A stretch of DNA of 64,000 bases from Streptomyces sp. TLI_053 (GCF_900105395.1 NZ_LT629775.1:930001-994000), one strand, 5' to 3'; shown: positions 1-8,363, counted from the stretch's first letter. Notes: generated by a model from the sequence alone, not told the origin. Numbers and translations are program-made.

Positions 1-384
1 ACCTCCGTCACCACGGGCGAGGCGATGGCCACCGTGAAGGCCCGGCTGGACGGCGGTCAGGAGGTCACCGCGGCCGTCACCGTCGACGCCGTCAAGGACC
101 TCGGACTCGCCGAGGGCAGCGCGGTCCACGCGATGGTGAAGTCGACCGACGTCTCGCTGGCGACCGGGCCGGTCACCGGGCTGAGCATCCGCAACCGGAT
201 CCCCGGCACGGTCACCGGGATCACCGCCGGCGCCGCCATGGCCACCGTGAACGTCACCGTCGAGGGCGGAAGCGTCCTCACCGCGGCCGTCACCCGGGAC
301 GCCGTGAACGATCTGGGCCTGGCCACCGGCTCCGCCGTGGTCGCGCTCATCAAGGCCACCGAGCTGTCCCTCGCCACCGTCTGA
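1..384 (+). CDS. Tandem Mop/TOBE-domain molybdate-binding protein, 5' end outside window
   Basis: The frame is open from base 1, so the start codon lies upstream; the first visible residues read TSVTTGEAMATV. Two copies of the roughly 65-residue Mop (TOBE) domain follow each other. Each has the pattern G(A/E)AMATV, then (L/V)TAAVT.DAV.DLGLA.GSAV.A..K.T..SLAT; the second copy begins with IRNRIPGTVTGI. Tandem Mop proteins (molbindins) bind molybdate or tungstate in the cytoplasm for storage, or form the regulatory end of ModC or ModE. Because the N-terminus is missing, a small molbindin cannot be told from the tail of a larger protein. A strong inverted repeat just downstream, now split by an insertion sequence, looks like its terminator. 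Confidence 0.85.
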   Translation, partial: TSVTTGEAMATVKARLDGGQEVTAAVTVDAVKDLGLAEGSAVHAMVKSTDVSLATGPVTGLSIRNRIPGTVTGITAGAAMATVNVTVEGGSVLTAAVTRDAVNDLGLATGSAVVALIKATELSLATV

Positions 385-428
385 TCCGGACGACGGCGGG
401 GCCCCGGGAGCATCAGGCTTGGGTTCTA

Positions 429-1705
429 AGGATCGTTGCAACACCCCAGCTCAAGGGGTGCGATGTTCGAGATCCGGAAGAACCGGACGGTAGCTCGGAG
501 GGCGAGGACCCTGGTCCGTGAGCGGGAGGAATACTTCCGCCTCATGGACCGGGGTCTGAGCAGTCGGGAAGCGTGCGAGCGTGTCGGGATCAATCTGCGC
601 ACGGGCAAGCGGTGGCGCAACGGCCGTAACGCGTCGGGCGGCAAGAAGGCGTATCCGCCGATCCGTGTCCCTTTGCCGCAGGACGGCCCGTCCCGCTACC
701 TGCGCGAGGCTGATCGGATCCACATCGCCGACCGGCTGCGTGAGAAGGCCACCGTCCGAGCCATCGCCGCCGAGCTGGGCCGCAGCCCTTCGACGGTCAG
801 CCGGGAGATCCAACGCAACCGGCACCCGGGCAACGGCCAGTACCGCCCTCACGCCGCGCAGGCCCGCGCGGATGCCCGCCGGCCCCGACCCAAGCCCGGG
901 AAGATCGGCCGGAACTCCGAGCTGCGGGACTTCGTCCAGGACCGCCTGGACAAGAAGTGGAGCCCGGAGCAGATCTGCCAGGCTCTGCGGGACACCTTTC
1001 CCGAGCGGCCGGAGATGCACGTGGTCCACGAGACGGTCTACCAGGCCCTCTACGTCCAAGGCCGCGGTGAACTCCGCCGCGAGCTGGCCGCCGCCTTGCG
1101 CACCGGGCGTGTTCGCCGCAAGCCCCACCGCCGAGCGGCCTGCCGCCAACCGCGGTTCGCCGCCCCGATGGTCATGATCAGCGAACGCCCGGCCGAGGCC
1201 GAGGACCGTGCGGTTCCCGGCCACTGGGAGGGTGACCTGATCATCGGCAAGGACGGCGCCTCCGCGATCGGCACCCTGGTCGAACGCGCCACCCGCTACG
1301 TGATGCTCCTCCAACTGCCCCGTGGCCGCACCGCCGAACACGTCCGTGACGCCTTGGTGGAGACCGTCCGGACGCTGCCCGGCCACCTGGTGCGCTCGCT
1401 GACCTGGGACCAGGGCAGCGAGATGGCAGCCCACGGCTCATTCACCGTCGCCACCGGCATCCCGGTCTACTTCTGCGACCCGGCCAGTCCCTGGCAGCGC
1501 GGCTCGAACGAGAACACCAACGGTCTGCTGCGGCAGTACTTCCCCAAGGGCACCGACCTGACCGTTCACGCCCCCGAGCACCTGGCCGCCGTCGCCGCCG
1601 AACTCAACGGCCGCCCACGCAAAACGCTCGGCTGGGAAACCCCAGCCGAGCGCCTGCATAAACTGCTCACGGCCTGATCAAACCGACCACGTGTTGCAAC
1701 GACCC
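429..1705 (+). mobile_element. IS30-family insertion sequence
   Basis: The element holds one DDE transposase gene. Its ends are imperfect inverted repeats: GGATCGTTGCAACAC at 430-444 and its complement with one mismatch at 1691-1705. CTA occurs immediately outside both ends (426-428 and 1706-1708), fitting a 3-base target duplication. Joining the flanks restores the palindrome TTCTAGAA, in line with the known preference of IS30 elements for symmetrical targets. The left border could be 429 or 430. Confidence 0.85.
463..1677 (+). CDS. IS30-family transposase
   Basis: 404-residue DDE transposase that moves the surrounding element by cut-and-paste or circle formation. An N-terminal helix-turn-helix (REATVR-type region AIAAELGRSPSTVSREI, about residues 105-125) should bind the terminal repeats. 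The catalytic core follows, with HWEGDLIIG (first Asp), TWDQGSEM (second Asp) and SNENTNGLLRQYFPKG (Glu), all typical of IS30. The ATG at 463 follows AAGGGG at a good distance. An in-frame TTG at 436 would place the start inside the terminal repeat and is less likely. The gene looks intact, so the element may be active. Confidence 0.93.
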   Translation: MFEIRKNRTVARRARTLVREREEYFRLMDRGLSSREACERVGINLRTGKRWRNGRNASGGKKAYPPIRVPLPQDGPSRYLREADRIHIADRLREKATVRAIAAELGRSPSTVSREIQRNRHPGNGQYRPHAAQARADARRPRPKPGKIGRNSELRDFVQDRLDKKWSPEQICQALRDTFPERPEMHVVHETVYQALYVQGRGELRRELAAALRTGRVRRKPHRRAACRQPRFAAPMVMISERPAEAEDRAVPGHWEGDLIIGKDGASAIGTLVERATRYVMLLQLPRGRTAEHVRDALVETVRTLPGHLVRSLTWDQGSEMAAHGSFTVATGIPVYFCDPASPWQRGSNENTNGLLRQYFPKGTDLTVHAPEHLAAVAAELNGRPRKTLGWETPAERLHKLLTA

Positions 1706-1793
1706 CTAGAAACCGCCCAGGTGCTCCCGGGGCCCTTGCCGTTGCCGGTGCGCCGGCGGCGTGTCGATACGCCGACGGCGTGTCAGCGGTGCG

Positions 1794-3494
1794 TCAACGG
1801 CCCTGGAGAGACTTCGCGTTGTCGCCGAAGCTCCAGCCCTTCGAGCCGTCCCAGTTGATCGACCAGGTCATCAGCCCCTTCAGCGCGCCGCCGAAGGCTC
1901 CCCACGACTGGCTCACCAGGCCGGGCGCCATGTAGCCGCCGCCCGCACCGGGCTGGGCCGGCAGACCGGGCACCTGCTTGTCGTAGGGCACCTTGATCGT
2001 GGTGCCCTGGATGGTCAGGCCGTTGTTCAGGCACTCGGTCTGCTTGGTGAAGCCCTGGACGGTGCCGGCCTGGTAGGAGTCGCCGGAGCAGCCGTACATG
2101 CTGCCGTTGTAGTACTGCATGTTCAGCCACCACAGGCGGCCGTTGTCCACGTACTTCTTGATGATCGGCAGGTAGGCGCCCCAGATCGAGCCGTAGGTGA
2201 CGCTGCCGCCGGTGACGTACGCGGTCTCGGGGGCCATCGTCAGACCGAAGCCCGCGGGCATCTGGGCGAGCACGCCGTCGATGATGCGGATCAGGTTGGA
2301 CTGGGAGGCGGACAGCGTGCCGATGCTGCCGCTGCCGGAGAGGCCGGTCTCGATGTCGATGTCGATGCCGTCGAAGTTGTACTTCTTCAGGATCGGGACG
2401 ACGGTCGCGACGAACTTGTCCGCGACGGTGCTGGAGCCGAGGTCGATGCCCGCGGCGGCGCCGCCGATCGACATCAGCAGCGTCGCGCCGGCCGCCTTGG
2501 CCTGGCACATCTCGGCGGGGGTGGACACCTTGACGCCGGCGTCCATGCCGTCCTGCCACAGGACGGTGCCGTCGGAGAGGATCACCGGGAAGGCGGCGTT
2601 GATGACGTTGTAGCCGTGCGCGGCGATCCGGCTGTCGGTGATCGGGACCCAGCCCATGCCCGGGTGCACGCCGTTGGAGGCGCCGTCCCAGTTCTCCCAG
2701 TAGCCCTGGAGGACCTTGCCCGCGGGGCGGGGCTTGGTGGGGCAGGTGTCACCGGTCGGCGGCGTGGTCGGCGGCGTCGTGGGAGGCGTCGTCGGCGGGG
2801 TGGTGGGCGGAGTGGTGGGCGGAGTGGTCGGCGGCGTCGTGGGAGGCGTCGTCGGCGGAGTGGTGGGCGGCGTGGTGGGAGGCGTGGTGGTGCCGCCGGG
2901 GCCGCTGAGCACCACGTCGTCCGCGAGGTACGCGGGCTGTCCGTACCAGCCGTGCAGGAAGACCGTCACCGAGGTGGTGCTCGGACCGGTGCTGAAACCG
3001 ACGCTGAGCTGGCTGTAGGAGGCGCTGCTCGGCGTCCAGGTGGACTGGGCACCGCTCAGGCCCGTACCCGTGGCGCCCAGGTAGATGTAGCTGCCCTGGA
3101 CGTAGGCGCTCAGCGTGTACTGCGAGTTGGGCTGCACGCTGACGGTCTGGGTGCACTGGGCGCTGTCCGAGCCGGCCGGCGTGGCCTTGAGCGCGGAGGA
3201 GCCGGAGTGCACCGGACTGCCGACGGCCGCGCCCGAGCCGCCGGAACACGTCCAGTCGGAGAGGCCGTTCTCGAAGCCGGGGTTGGCCAGCAGGTTGGGG
3301 ACCGCCGCCCCGGCGGTGACATTGCCGGCCACGACGAGGCCGGCACCGATCACGGCGGCGGCGCTGATCAGCGCGAGGGAGCGGTTCACCGCGCCCGATC
3401 CGGTCCGGGCACCGCCGGTCCGGTACGTCCGGGCTGCGCGTTCCAGGGTGACCCGGGGCTGCGGATCCGGAGTGCGCGACCTTCGACGGAACAT
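1794..3494 (-). CDS. Secreted GH18 chitinase with N-terminal carbohydrate-binding domain
   Basis: 566-residue exported chitinase cleaving beta-1,4 bonds of chitin. Order: a 35-residue basic n-region, a hydrophobic signal segment (about 38-62), a jelly-roll carbohydrate-binding domain starting NLLANPGFENG (about 65-190), a Pro/Thr linker of PPTT repeats, and a GH18 barrel. The GH18 motif DGIDIDIE spans 375-382, with Glu382 as proton donor; SIGG and the Trp near MTWSINWD are also typical. The ATG at 3494 has GGGAAGGGAG upstream. Two DasR-type repeats and a consensus promoter precede it, so induction by N-acetylglucosamine is expected. It stands alone, convergent with the IS element. Confidence 0.93.
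   Translation of the reverse strand: MFRRRSRTPDPQPRVTLERAARTYRTGGARTGSGAVNRSLALISAAAVIGAGLVVAGNVTAGAAVPNLLANPGFENGLSDWTCSGGSGAAVGSPVHSGSSALKATPAGSDSAQCTQTVSVQPNSQYTLSAYVQGSYIYLGATGTGLSGAQSTWTPSSASYSQLSVGFSTGPSTTSVTVFLHGWYGQPAYLADDVVLSGPGGTTTPPTTPPTTPPTTPPTTPPTTPPTTPPTTPPTTPPTTPPTTPPTGDTCPTKPRPAGKVLQGYWENWDGASNGVHPGMGWVPITDSRIAAHGYNVINAAFPVILSDGTVLWQDGMDAGVKVSTPAEMCQAKAAGATLLMSIGGAAAGIDLGSSTVADKFVATVVPILKKYNFDGIDIDIETGLSGSGSIGTLSASQSNLIRIIDGVLAQMPAGFGLTMAPETAYVTGGSVTYGSIWGAYLPIIKKYVDNGRLWWLNMQYYNGSMYGCSGDSYQAGTVQGFTKQTECLNNGLTIQGTTIKVPYDKQVPGLPAQPGAGGGYMAPGLVSQSWGAFGGALKGLMTWSINWDGSKGWSFGDNAKSLQGR
2755..2890 (-). repeat. Short tandem repeat encoding the chitinase Pro/Thr linker
   Basis: Tandem 12-base units (GGCGTGGTCGGC and variants such as GGAGTGGTGGGC on the + strand) encode repeated PPTT on the minus strand. 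Such linkers are flexible and usually glycosylated in secreted glycosidases. The variation between units indicates slippage followed by drift. Confidence 0.85.
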
Positions 3495-3599
3495 GCTGTG
3501 CTCCCTTCCCGCCGAGCGCCAGGGACGAAACCGACGCGTGGGGGCGTGACGCCCGGCTCTGGGTGAGGTGGGGGGACATGTGGGGCTGTGCCGGTCCGG

Positions 3600-3628
3600 A
3601 TCGTAGGAGGGGCGGCCGGACACGTCAA
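3600..3628 (-). promoter_or_regulatory. Promoter of the chitinase gene
   Basis: Read on the minus strand: TTGACG (3628-3623), 17 bases, TACGAT (3605-3600). Both boxes are close to the vegetative sigma consensus and lie about 105 bases before the ATG. The first DasR-type repeat abuts the -35 box. Confidence 0.75.
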
Positions 3629-3630
3629 TA

Positions 3631-3663
3631 GGTCTGGACCAATTGCGAGGGTCTGGACCAATT
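3631..3663 (-). promoter_or_regulatory. Two DasR-type operator repeats (dre) before the chitinase
   Basis: GGTCTGGACCAATT occurs exactly at 3631-3644 and 3650-3663, start-to-start distance 19 bases. On the gene strand each reads AATTGGTCCAGACC, matching the core of the DasR site (consensus ACTGGTCTAGACCACT) and the paired direct repeats known from Streptomyces chitinase promoters. The pair sits just upstream of the -35 box, so binding would block polymerase until glucosamine phosphates release DasR. Confidence 0.8.
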
Positions 3664-4312
3664 AGGAAGGCGGTCGGGACGCCCCCGGAGCCGGGTGCTC
3701 CGCCGGGGCCGCCCCCGGTTCCGGACTCCCGGTGGGACGACCGGGAGTTGGCCGGACCGGCGGCCGCCACGAGCACGAGGACCGACGCCCCGTCAGGCCT
3801 GCCGGGCCCGCCGGGGCGGCAAACCGCCCCGGCGTCCGACCATCCGAACGAGTGAATCCGGCGACGGCCGCCCCGGCTCGCGGACGGCCGCCCGACACGC
3901 CGTCCGCCCCCGGCGCGGGGCGGCCCCGAGCACAGCGGCAGTGCTCGAAAAGTCCCTGTTCGACCCGGGCTCGCCCGGAGGGCGATCCGCTTGAACGCCG
4001 CACTCGAACAGCACCATCATCGGACCCCACCCCGACCGCACCGGACTCACCAACTCGTCTTTCTGGCAGACGAGTTGTGCTGCTCCGCCATGGCCGGACC
4101 AGGTACTCCCGCCCGTCCGCGCACCGCTCCGCGACTGGAGGCCCCGTGGCCTGTCACCCCACCCCGGCGATCCACCTCCCGCTCGTCCCCGCTCCCCCGA
4201 CCGTCCCGCCGGCCCTGCCCCCGACTCCTCCGCCCGTCCAGCCCGTCCAGCCCGTCCCGCCGGCCGTCACCGCGCCGTCCGCCGCCCGCGCACCGCGGAC
4301 GGGGGCGAACGC
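3664..4312. other. Long gap between chitinase promoter and ABC exporter
   Basis: About 650 bases without a convincing gene. Open frames here translate to Pro/Arg-rich low-complexity protein typical of antisense or noncoding GC-rich DNA. The only clear element is the 27-base palindrome at 4051-4077. No precursor peptide for the following exporter was recognised. Confidence 0.5.
4051..4077. promoter_or_regulatory. Palindromic operator-like site upstream of ABC exporter
   Basis: CAACTCGTCT at 4051-4060 and AGACGAGTTG at 4068-4077 are perfect 10-base inverted arms separated by 7 bases. The size and spacing fit a TetR-family operator better than a terminator, as no gene ends here. It lies 235 bases before the exporter. 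No matching repressor gene is next to it. Confidence 0.5.
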
Positions 4313-6328
4313 TTGAGCGCCACGACGGCCCCGGCCGGGACCTCCGACGAAGAACTGCAGTGGCTCGCCGACGGGCGCCGCGTCGAGGCGATCGAGGCGA
4401 TCAGCGTCAGCGCGATGGCCCGCCGGCTGCCCGCGCTCGTCGTCCGCGCCTTCCGCCTCGGCTGGCGCATCGACCGCGCCTCCGTCGCCCTGCTCCTCAC
4501 CTGCCAGGCGGTGTCCGCCGTCCTCGGCGCGGCCGGCCTGTTCGCGACCACCGGGACGATCTCCGCCCTGTTCGGCCCCGGCCAGGTCGGCACCAAACTC
4601 GCCCACGCCGCACCGTCGATCCTCGTGATCGCGGCCGCCGCCGGTGCCCGGTCCCTGCTGGGCATCACCGTCCAGTCCATCACCATCCACCTGTCGCCGC
4701 GCATCTCCCGGGAGGCGGAGGCCTCGGTGCTGCGCGCCACCGTCGCGGCCGAGCTGACCGCCTACGACCACGCCGGCTACAACGACGAGCTGGAGGCCGC
4801 CGACCGGGGCGCCGAGGTCTGCGTGGACATCGTCGGCGAGGCGCAGAACCTGCTCGCCGCGCTCGCCTCCCTGCTCGGCGCGGCCGGCGTGCTGACGGTG
4901 CTCCACCCCGCGCTGCTCCCCCTGCTGGTCCTGGCGGCGCTGCCCCAGGGGATCGCGTCGGTGCACGCCGCCCGGGTGCAGTTCCTGGCCAACCGGGCCG
5001 CGATCGCCGACCGCCGGATCATGGCCAACCTGCGCTGGTACATCCATCTCAAGGGCAACGCCGACCAGGTCCGCTCCGACACCATGGGCGAGTTCCTGCT
5101 CAGCAAGTACGACGAGGTCGGACGGCGGCTCGACGCCGGCTCGCGACAGGCGGCGCGGCGCAGCGCCCGGGTGTCGGTGGTCGGCGCCGCGGCCACCGGG
5201 CTCGGAACGGCCCTGGTCTGGGCGGCGATGCTGTGGCTGGTCAGCACCGGCCGGATGAGCCTGCCGCGCGGCGGCGCCGCGGTGTTCGCGCTGGCCGCCG
5301 TCGGCACCAGCCTGCGCGGCATCGTCGGCTACGGCGCCGATCTGTTCCGCACCGGCATGTACCTGGACGACTGGTCGAACTTCCTCGACACCGCCGGCGG
5401 CCACCGGCCCGAGCGCGGCACCGGAACACCCGGGGCACCGGGGCGGATCGCGGTGGAGGACCTCAGCTACGGCTACCCCGCCGCCGACCGCAAGGCACTG
5501 GACGGGGTGAGCCTGCACGTCGAGCGCGGGGAGATCCTCGCCCTGGTCGGCGAGAACGGCTCCGGCAAGACCACTCTCTCCAAGCTCCTGGCCGGTCTCT
5601 ACCTGCCCGATGCCGGAGCGGTGCGGTGGGACGGGCGCGACACCCGCGAACTGGACCCGCACGCCCTGTGGCGCCAGGTCGCCGTGGTCCCGCAGGGCTA
5701 CGCGCGCTGGCCGATGACCTGCCGCGAGAACATCACGCTGGGCCAGCCCACGGCCGAGGGCGACGCGGCGGTGCTGCGGGCCGCCGACGCCTCCGGGGCC
5801 TCCGACGTCGTCGCCAAGCTCCGCCGGGGCCTGTCCACCCTGCTGGCGGTGGAGTGGATGGGCGGCGAGGAGCTGTCCGGCGGGCAGTGGCAGCGGCTGG
5901 CCATCGCGCGGGCCTTCCACCGCGAGGCGGGGCTGCTCGTCCTGGACGAGCCGACCGCCGCGCTCGACCCGCGCGCCGAGCACCGGATCTTCCAGAACCT
6001 GCGGGCCGTCGCCAGGGAGCGCGCGGTCGTCCTGGTCACCCACCGCCTCACCAACGTGGCCGTCGCCGACCGGATCGTGGTGCTGGAGAACGGCCGGGTG
6101 CTGCAGGAGGGCACCTTCGCCGAGCTGGTCGCCGACGGTGCCGGGCGGTTCAGGGAGTTGTGGGACCTGCAGAACGAACGCACCGGCCTGCCGGCCCAGC
6201 GGACCCGGGCACCCGGGGAGGCCGGGCAGTCCGGGAAGGCCGGGCAGTCCAGGGCGTCCGGGGAGTCGCAGCAGGCCGGGGCGAGCGAGGAGCCCGGGGT
6301 AAGCGAGGAGCCCGGGCAGTCCGGATGA
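4313..6328 (+). CDS. ABC exporter, fused transmembrane and ATPase domains
   Basis: 671-residue half-transporter: about five to six hydrophobic segments in residues 55-350, then an ABC ATPase. Walker A GENGSGKTT begins at residue 413, the signature LSGGQ is at 521-525, Walker B LLVLDEP follows, and the H-loop is VTHRL. Fused exporters of this build form homodimers and export peptides, lipids or drugs; the substrate is unknown. The C-terminal 50 residues are Gly/Ser/Gln/Glu-rich repeats (GQSGKAGQS...) outside the fold. The start is a TTG after GGGGGCGAA; an ATG at 4415 is the next option, so the exact start is uncertain. A palindrome at 4051 may control it. Confidence 0.85.
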   Translation: MSATTAPAGTSDEELQWLADGRRVEAIEAISVSAMARRLPALVVRAFRLGWRIDRASVALLLTCQAVSAVLGAAGLFATTGTISALFGPGQVGTKLAHAAPSILVIAAAAGARSLLGITVQSITIHLSPRISREAEASVLRATVAAELTAYDHAGYNDELEAADRGAEVCVDIVGEAQNLLAALASLLGAAGVLTVLHPALLPLLVLAALPQGIASVHAARVQFLANRAAIADRRIMANLRWYIHLKGNADQVRSDTMGEFLLSKYDEVGRRLDAGSRQAARRSARVSVVGAAATGLGTALVWAAMLWLVSTGRMSLPRGGAAVFALAAVGTSLRGIVGYGADLFRTGMYLDDWSNFLDTAGGHRPERGTGTPGAPGRIAVEDLSYGYPAADRKALDGVSLHVERGEILALVGENGSGKTTLSKLLAGLYLPDAGAVRWDGRDTRELDPHALWRQVAVVPQGYARWPMTCRENITLGQPTAEGDAAVLRAADASGASDVVAKLRRGLSTLLAVEWMGGEELSGGQWQRLAIARAFHREAGLLVLDEPTAALDPRAEHRIFQNLRAVARERAVVLVTHRLTNVAVADRIVVLENGRVLQEGTFAELVADGAGRFRELWDLQNERTGLPAQRTRAPGEAGQSGKAGQSRASGESQQAGASEEPGVSEEPGQSG

Positions 6329-6336
6329 CGGCGTGG

Positions 6337-6373
6337 CCGGGCCGGGGCGGCGGAACCCGCCGCCCCGGCCCGG
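6337..6373. terminator. Bidirectional terminator between ABC exporter and trpF
   Basis: 17-base perfect stem (6337-6353 with 6357-6373) closing on the loop AAC. It lies between two convergent genes and should stop transcription from both sides. Confidence 0.8.
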
Positions 6374-6425
6374 GCGCTCGCGCACGCCGGCGGGCCCGCC
6401 CGGTGGCGGGGCCGGCCCGCGGGGT

Positions 6426-7025
6426 TCAGCGGGACTTGGCGGCGCGGAGGAACTCGGCGATCAGGTCCGGGTCCTTGACCCCCCGCCGGACCTCGACCCC
6501 GCTGGAGACGTCCACGCCCCACGGGTTCGCGGCCGCGATGGCGGCACGGACGTTCGCCGGGCCGAGACCGCCCGCCAGCAGCCACTTCCCGGCCGGCGGC
6601 CGGGCGCCGAGCTCGGCCCAGTCCCACGGCTCCCCGGCACCCGGCACCGGCGCGTCGAGCAGCAGCAGGTCCTCACCGAAGTCCCCGCAGTCCGCCCCGG
6701 CCGCGCTCGCCGCCGAGGTGGCCCGGACCAACGGCAGTCCCAGGTCCGACAGCTCCGCGAAAGCACCCGCCGGGTGGTTTCCGTGCAACTGCACCGCGCG
6801 GACGCCGGCCGCGCGCACCGCCGCGCGCACGTACTCCGCCGGCTCCTCCCGGAACACCGCCACCGTCAGCACCTCTTCGGGCACCGCCGCCACCAACTCC
6901 CGCACCAGCCTGGGCTCCACCCGGCGCGGGCTCTCGGTCAGCACGAAGCCCAGCGCGTCGGCACCGGCCGCGAGGGCGGCGGCCACATCCACAGCGGTGC
7001 TCAGACCGCAGATCTTCACGAACAT
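6426..7025 (-). CDS. trpF: Phosphoribosylanthranilate isomerase (stand-alone TrpF)
   Basis: 199-residue TIM barrel catalysing the Amadori rearrangement of phosphoribosylanthranilate in tryptophan synthesis. KICG at the N-terminus supplies the catalytic Cys6; LLLLDAP carries the catalytic Asp. The phosphate loops are LAGGL near residue 153 and GVDVSSGVE near 170. Length and motif order match TrpF throughout. Most Streptomyces lack a separate TrpF because the dual enzyme PriA (HisA/TrpF) does this step, so a stand-alone copy is unusual. No other trp gene is nearby; upstream lies a divergent small protein. Confidence 0.93.
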   Translation of the reverse strand: MFVKICGLSTAVDVAAALAAGADALGFVLTESPRRVEPRLVRELVAAVPEEVLTVAVFREEPAEYVRAAVRAAGVRAVQLHGNHPAGAFAELSDLGLPLVRATSAASAAGADCGDFGEDLLLLDAPVPGAGEPWDWAELGARPPAGKWLLAGGLGPANVRAAIAAANPWGVDVSSGVEVRRGVKDPDLIAEFLRAAKSR

Positions 7026-7187
7026 GTTCCCGGGGACTCCCTACTGGACGGCACCGCCAGCGTAGTACCGGTGCCGGGACCGGCGCCCGCACCCCCGGCC
7101 CCGGGGGTCCGGCGGCCGTCGTCCGGCCGGTTGGTCCGGATGCCACGTGCGGGTGCGGCCCGGGGGCCCGACGGGAACGGTGGGGGG

Positions 7188-7481
7188 ATGGACACCGTTG
7201 TCGTACTGGAATCTGACGCACCGACCGATGCCCGGGTCCCGGGGCCCGGCCTCACTCCGACCGGCTCCGAGGGCCCGGTGCGCCGCGCGCACGCCGCGCC
7301 CGCGGAGGCCTCCGGCGTCTGCGGTCCCCGCACCCTGTGCGGGCTGGACACCTCCGAGATGACCCTCGCCCCGCACCGGTCCGGCCTGGACCGGTCCGAC
7401 TGGCACACCTGCGGTGTGTGCCGGACCAATGAGGAGGGCGCCGGGGCCGAGCGCCACCCGGCCAGCAGTTCCGCCGTCTGA
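7188..7481 (+). CDS. Small Cys/His protein, possible zinc ribbon
   Basis: 97-residue protein with no recognised function. It opens MDTVVVLES and carries RRAHAAPA, TLCGLDTSEM and WHTCGVCRT, so one His and four Cys could form a zinc site (CxxxxxC, then CxxC). The layout matches the protein at 41963-42232, which is a paralogue (VLLEPE, VHAARPA, TTLCGMATGRM, VCPYC). The ATG follows GGTGGGGGG. It is divergent from trpF and converges on a GNAT gene. The role is unknown; proteins of this size and pattern may bind DNA, RNA or a partner protein. Confidence 0.6.
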   Translation: MDTVVVLESDAPTDARVPGPGLTPTGSEGPVRRAHAAPAEASGVCGPRTLCGLDTSEMTLAPHRSGLDRSDWHTCGVCRTNEEGAGAERHPASSSAV

Positions 7482-7528
7482 CACCCCACCCCACCGGAAG
7501 ATCTTCTGCACCCGCCGGTGAGACGCCG

Positions 7529-8221
7529 TCACTTCGGCGGGTGAGAACCGAAAGATTTCCTGTCCTCGGTCACAACCTCTTCGATCACACCCTCCTCAAC
7601 CATGCCCTCCTCCACCATGCCCGACTGAACCGCGCCCGCCCCGACCGCACCTGACCCGACCACGGCCGCCCGGACCGCGCCCTCCTGGACCGCACGCTCC
7701 CTGCGGCCCAGCCGCCAGACCAGCTCCTCCCCGGTGCCGGCCGAGCGGCGGCGGTCCTCGGTGAAACCCAGCCTCGCCGCGACCGCGCCGCTCGCGCGAT
7801 TGGCCGGGTCGTGGGAGATCTCGACCTGCTCCACCCCCGGGAACCGGAAGGCCTCGGCGACCAGGGCGCCCGCCGCCCGGGTCGCCACACCGCGCCCGGT
7901 GGCCGCCGGGTGGAGCCAGTAGCCGATCTCCATCACCCCGCCCGGGCCGCCCTCCCGCCGGAACAACTGGCAGGCGCCGACTATCGCTCCCCCCAGCACC
8001 ACCGCGAAGGTGAAGTCCCGGCCCGCCTCCCAGGCCTCCTCGCGCCGCGCCAGGAACTCGGCGGTCCGGTCCGGGTCGTGCTCGTCGACCCATGTCATCC
8101 ACGGTCTGAGGTGCGCCCGCGCCGCGTCGATGACCTCGAACAGCTCCGCACGGTCCCCCTCGGGGTCGAAACGGCGCAGGGTCAGGTCGTCCAGCTCGAT
8201 CACTCGCGGCGGCATCTCCAT
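7529..8221 (-). CDS. GNAT-family N-acetyltransferase with repetitive C-terminal tail
   Basis: 230 residues. The first 175 form a GNAT fold of the RimJ/RimL type: LTLRRFDPEGD at the start, a strand MEIGYWLHP, the acetyl-CoA loop ATGRGVATRAAGALV (Q/RxxGxG/A type) and NRASGAVAARLGF. It should transfer acetyl from acetyl-CoA to an amine or a protein N-terminus. The remaining 50 residues are a low-complexity tail of Gly/Ala/Val/Glu repeats (SGMVEEGMVEEGVIEE), not part of the family. The ATG at 8221 is followed two codons later by another ATG. It is divergent from the phosphoesterase. Confidence 0.85.
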   Translation of the reverse strand: MEMPPRVIELDDLTLRRFDPEGDRAELFEVIDAARAHLRPWMTWVDEHDPDRTAEFLARREEAWEAGRDFTFAVVLGGAIVGACQLFRREGGPGGVMEIGYWLHPAATGRGVATRAAGALVAEAFRFPGVEQVEISHDPANRASGAVAARLGFTEDRRRSAGTGEELVWRLGRRERAVQEGAVRAAVVGSGAVGAGAVQSGMVEEGMVEEGVIEEVVTEDRKSFGSHPPK

Positions 8222-8363
8222 GGGCGAAGGATCACCCCGATCGCCGCCGGGGGCAAGGGACCCGGTTCGGGGGCCGGGTGGGCCCACCGGGCACGGGACG
8301 CCGACCGGGTGGTTCCCGGGGCGACCCCGGAGCCCCGGGCGCGCTCCGGTCGTTCCCACCGTG

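Larger units (their letters stand above)
399..1735. terminator. Terminator stem split by the IS30-family insertion
   Basis: A 14-base arm at 399-412 (GGGCCCCGGGAGCA) is the exact reverse complement of 1722-1735. Removing the insertion sequence brings the two arms within about 25 bases of each other, directly after the Mop gene stop. They therefore read as the two sides of one terminator hairpin whose loop received the element. The arm match is seen directly; the terminator role is inferred. Confidence 0.7.

Noticed and set aside
424..1711. Longer 21-base terminal repeats for the IS element
   Set aside because: The extra TTCTA symmetry outside the 15-base repeats is better explained as the palindromic target site plus a CTA duplication.
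1761..3566. 601-codon frame opposite the chitinase gene
   Set aside because: Gly/Arg-rich antisense shadow; the minus strand frame has a signal peptide, CBM and GH18 motifs.
3732..4316. Pro/Arg-rich frame ending at the ABC exporter start
   Set aside because: The overlap with the exporter start looked like coupling, but the translation is low-complexity, has no RBS and does not resemble a precursor peptide.
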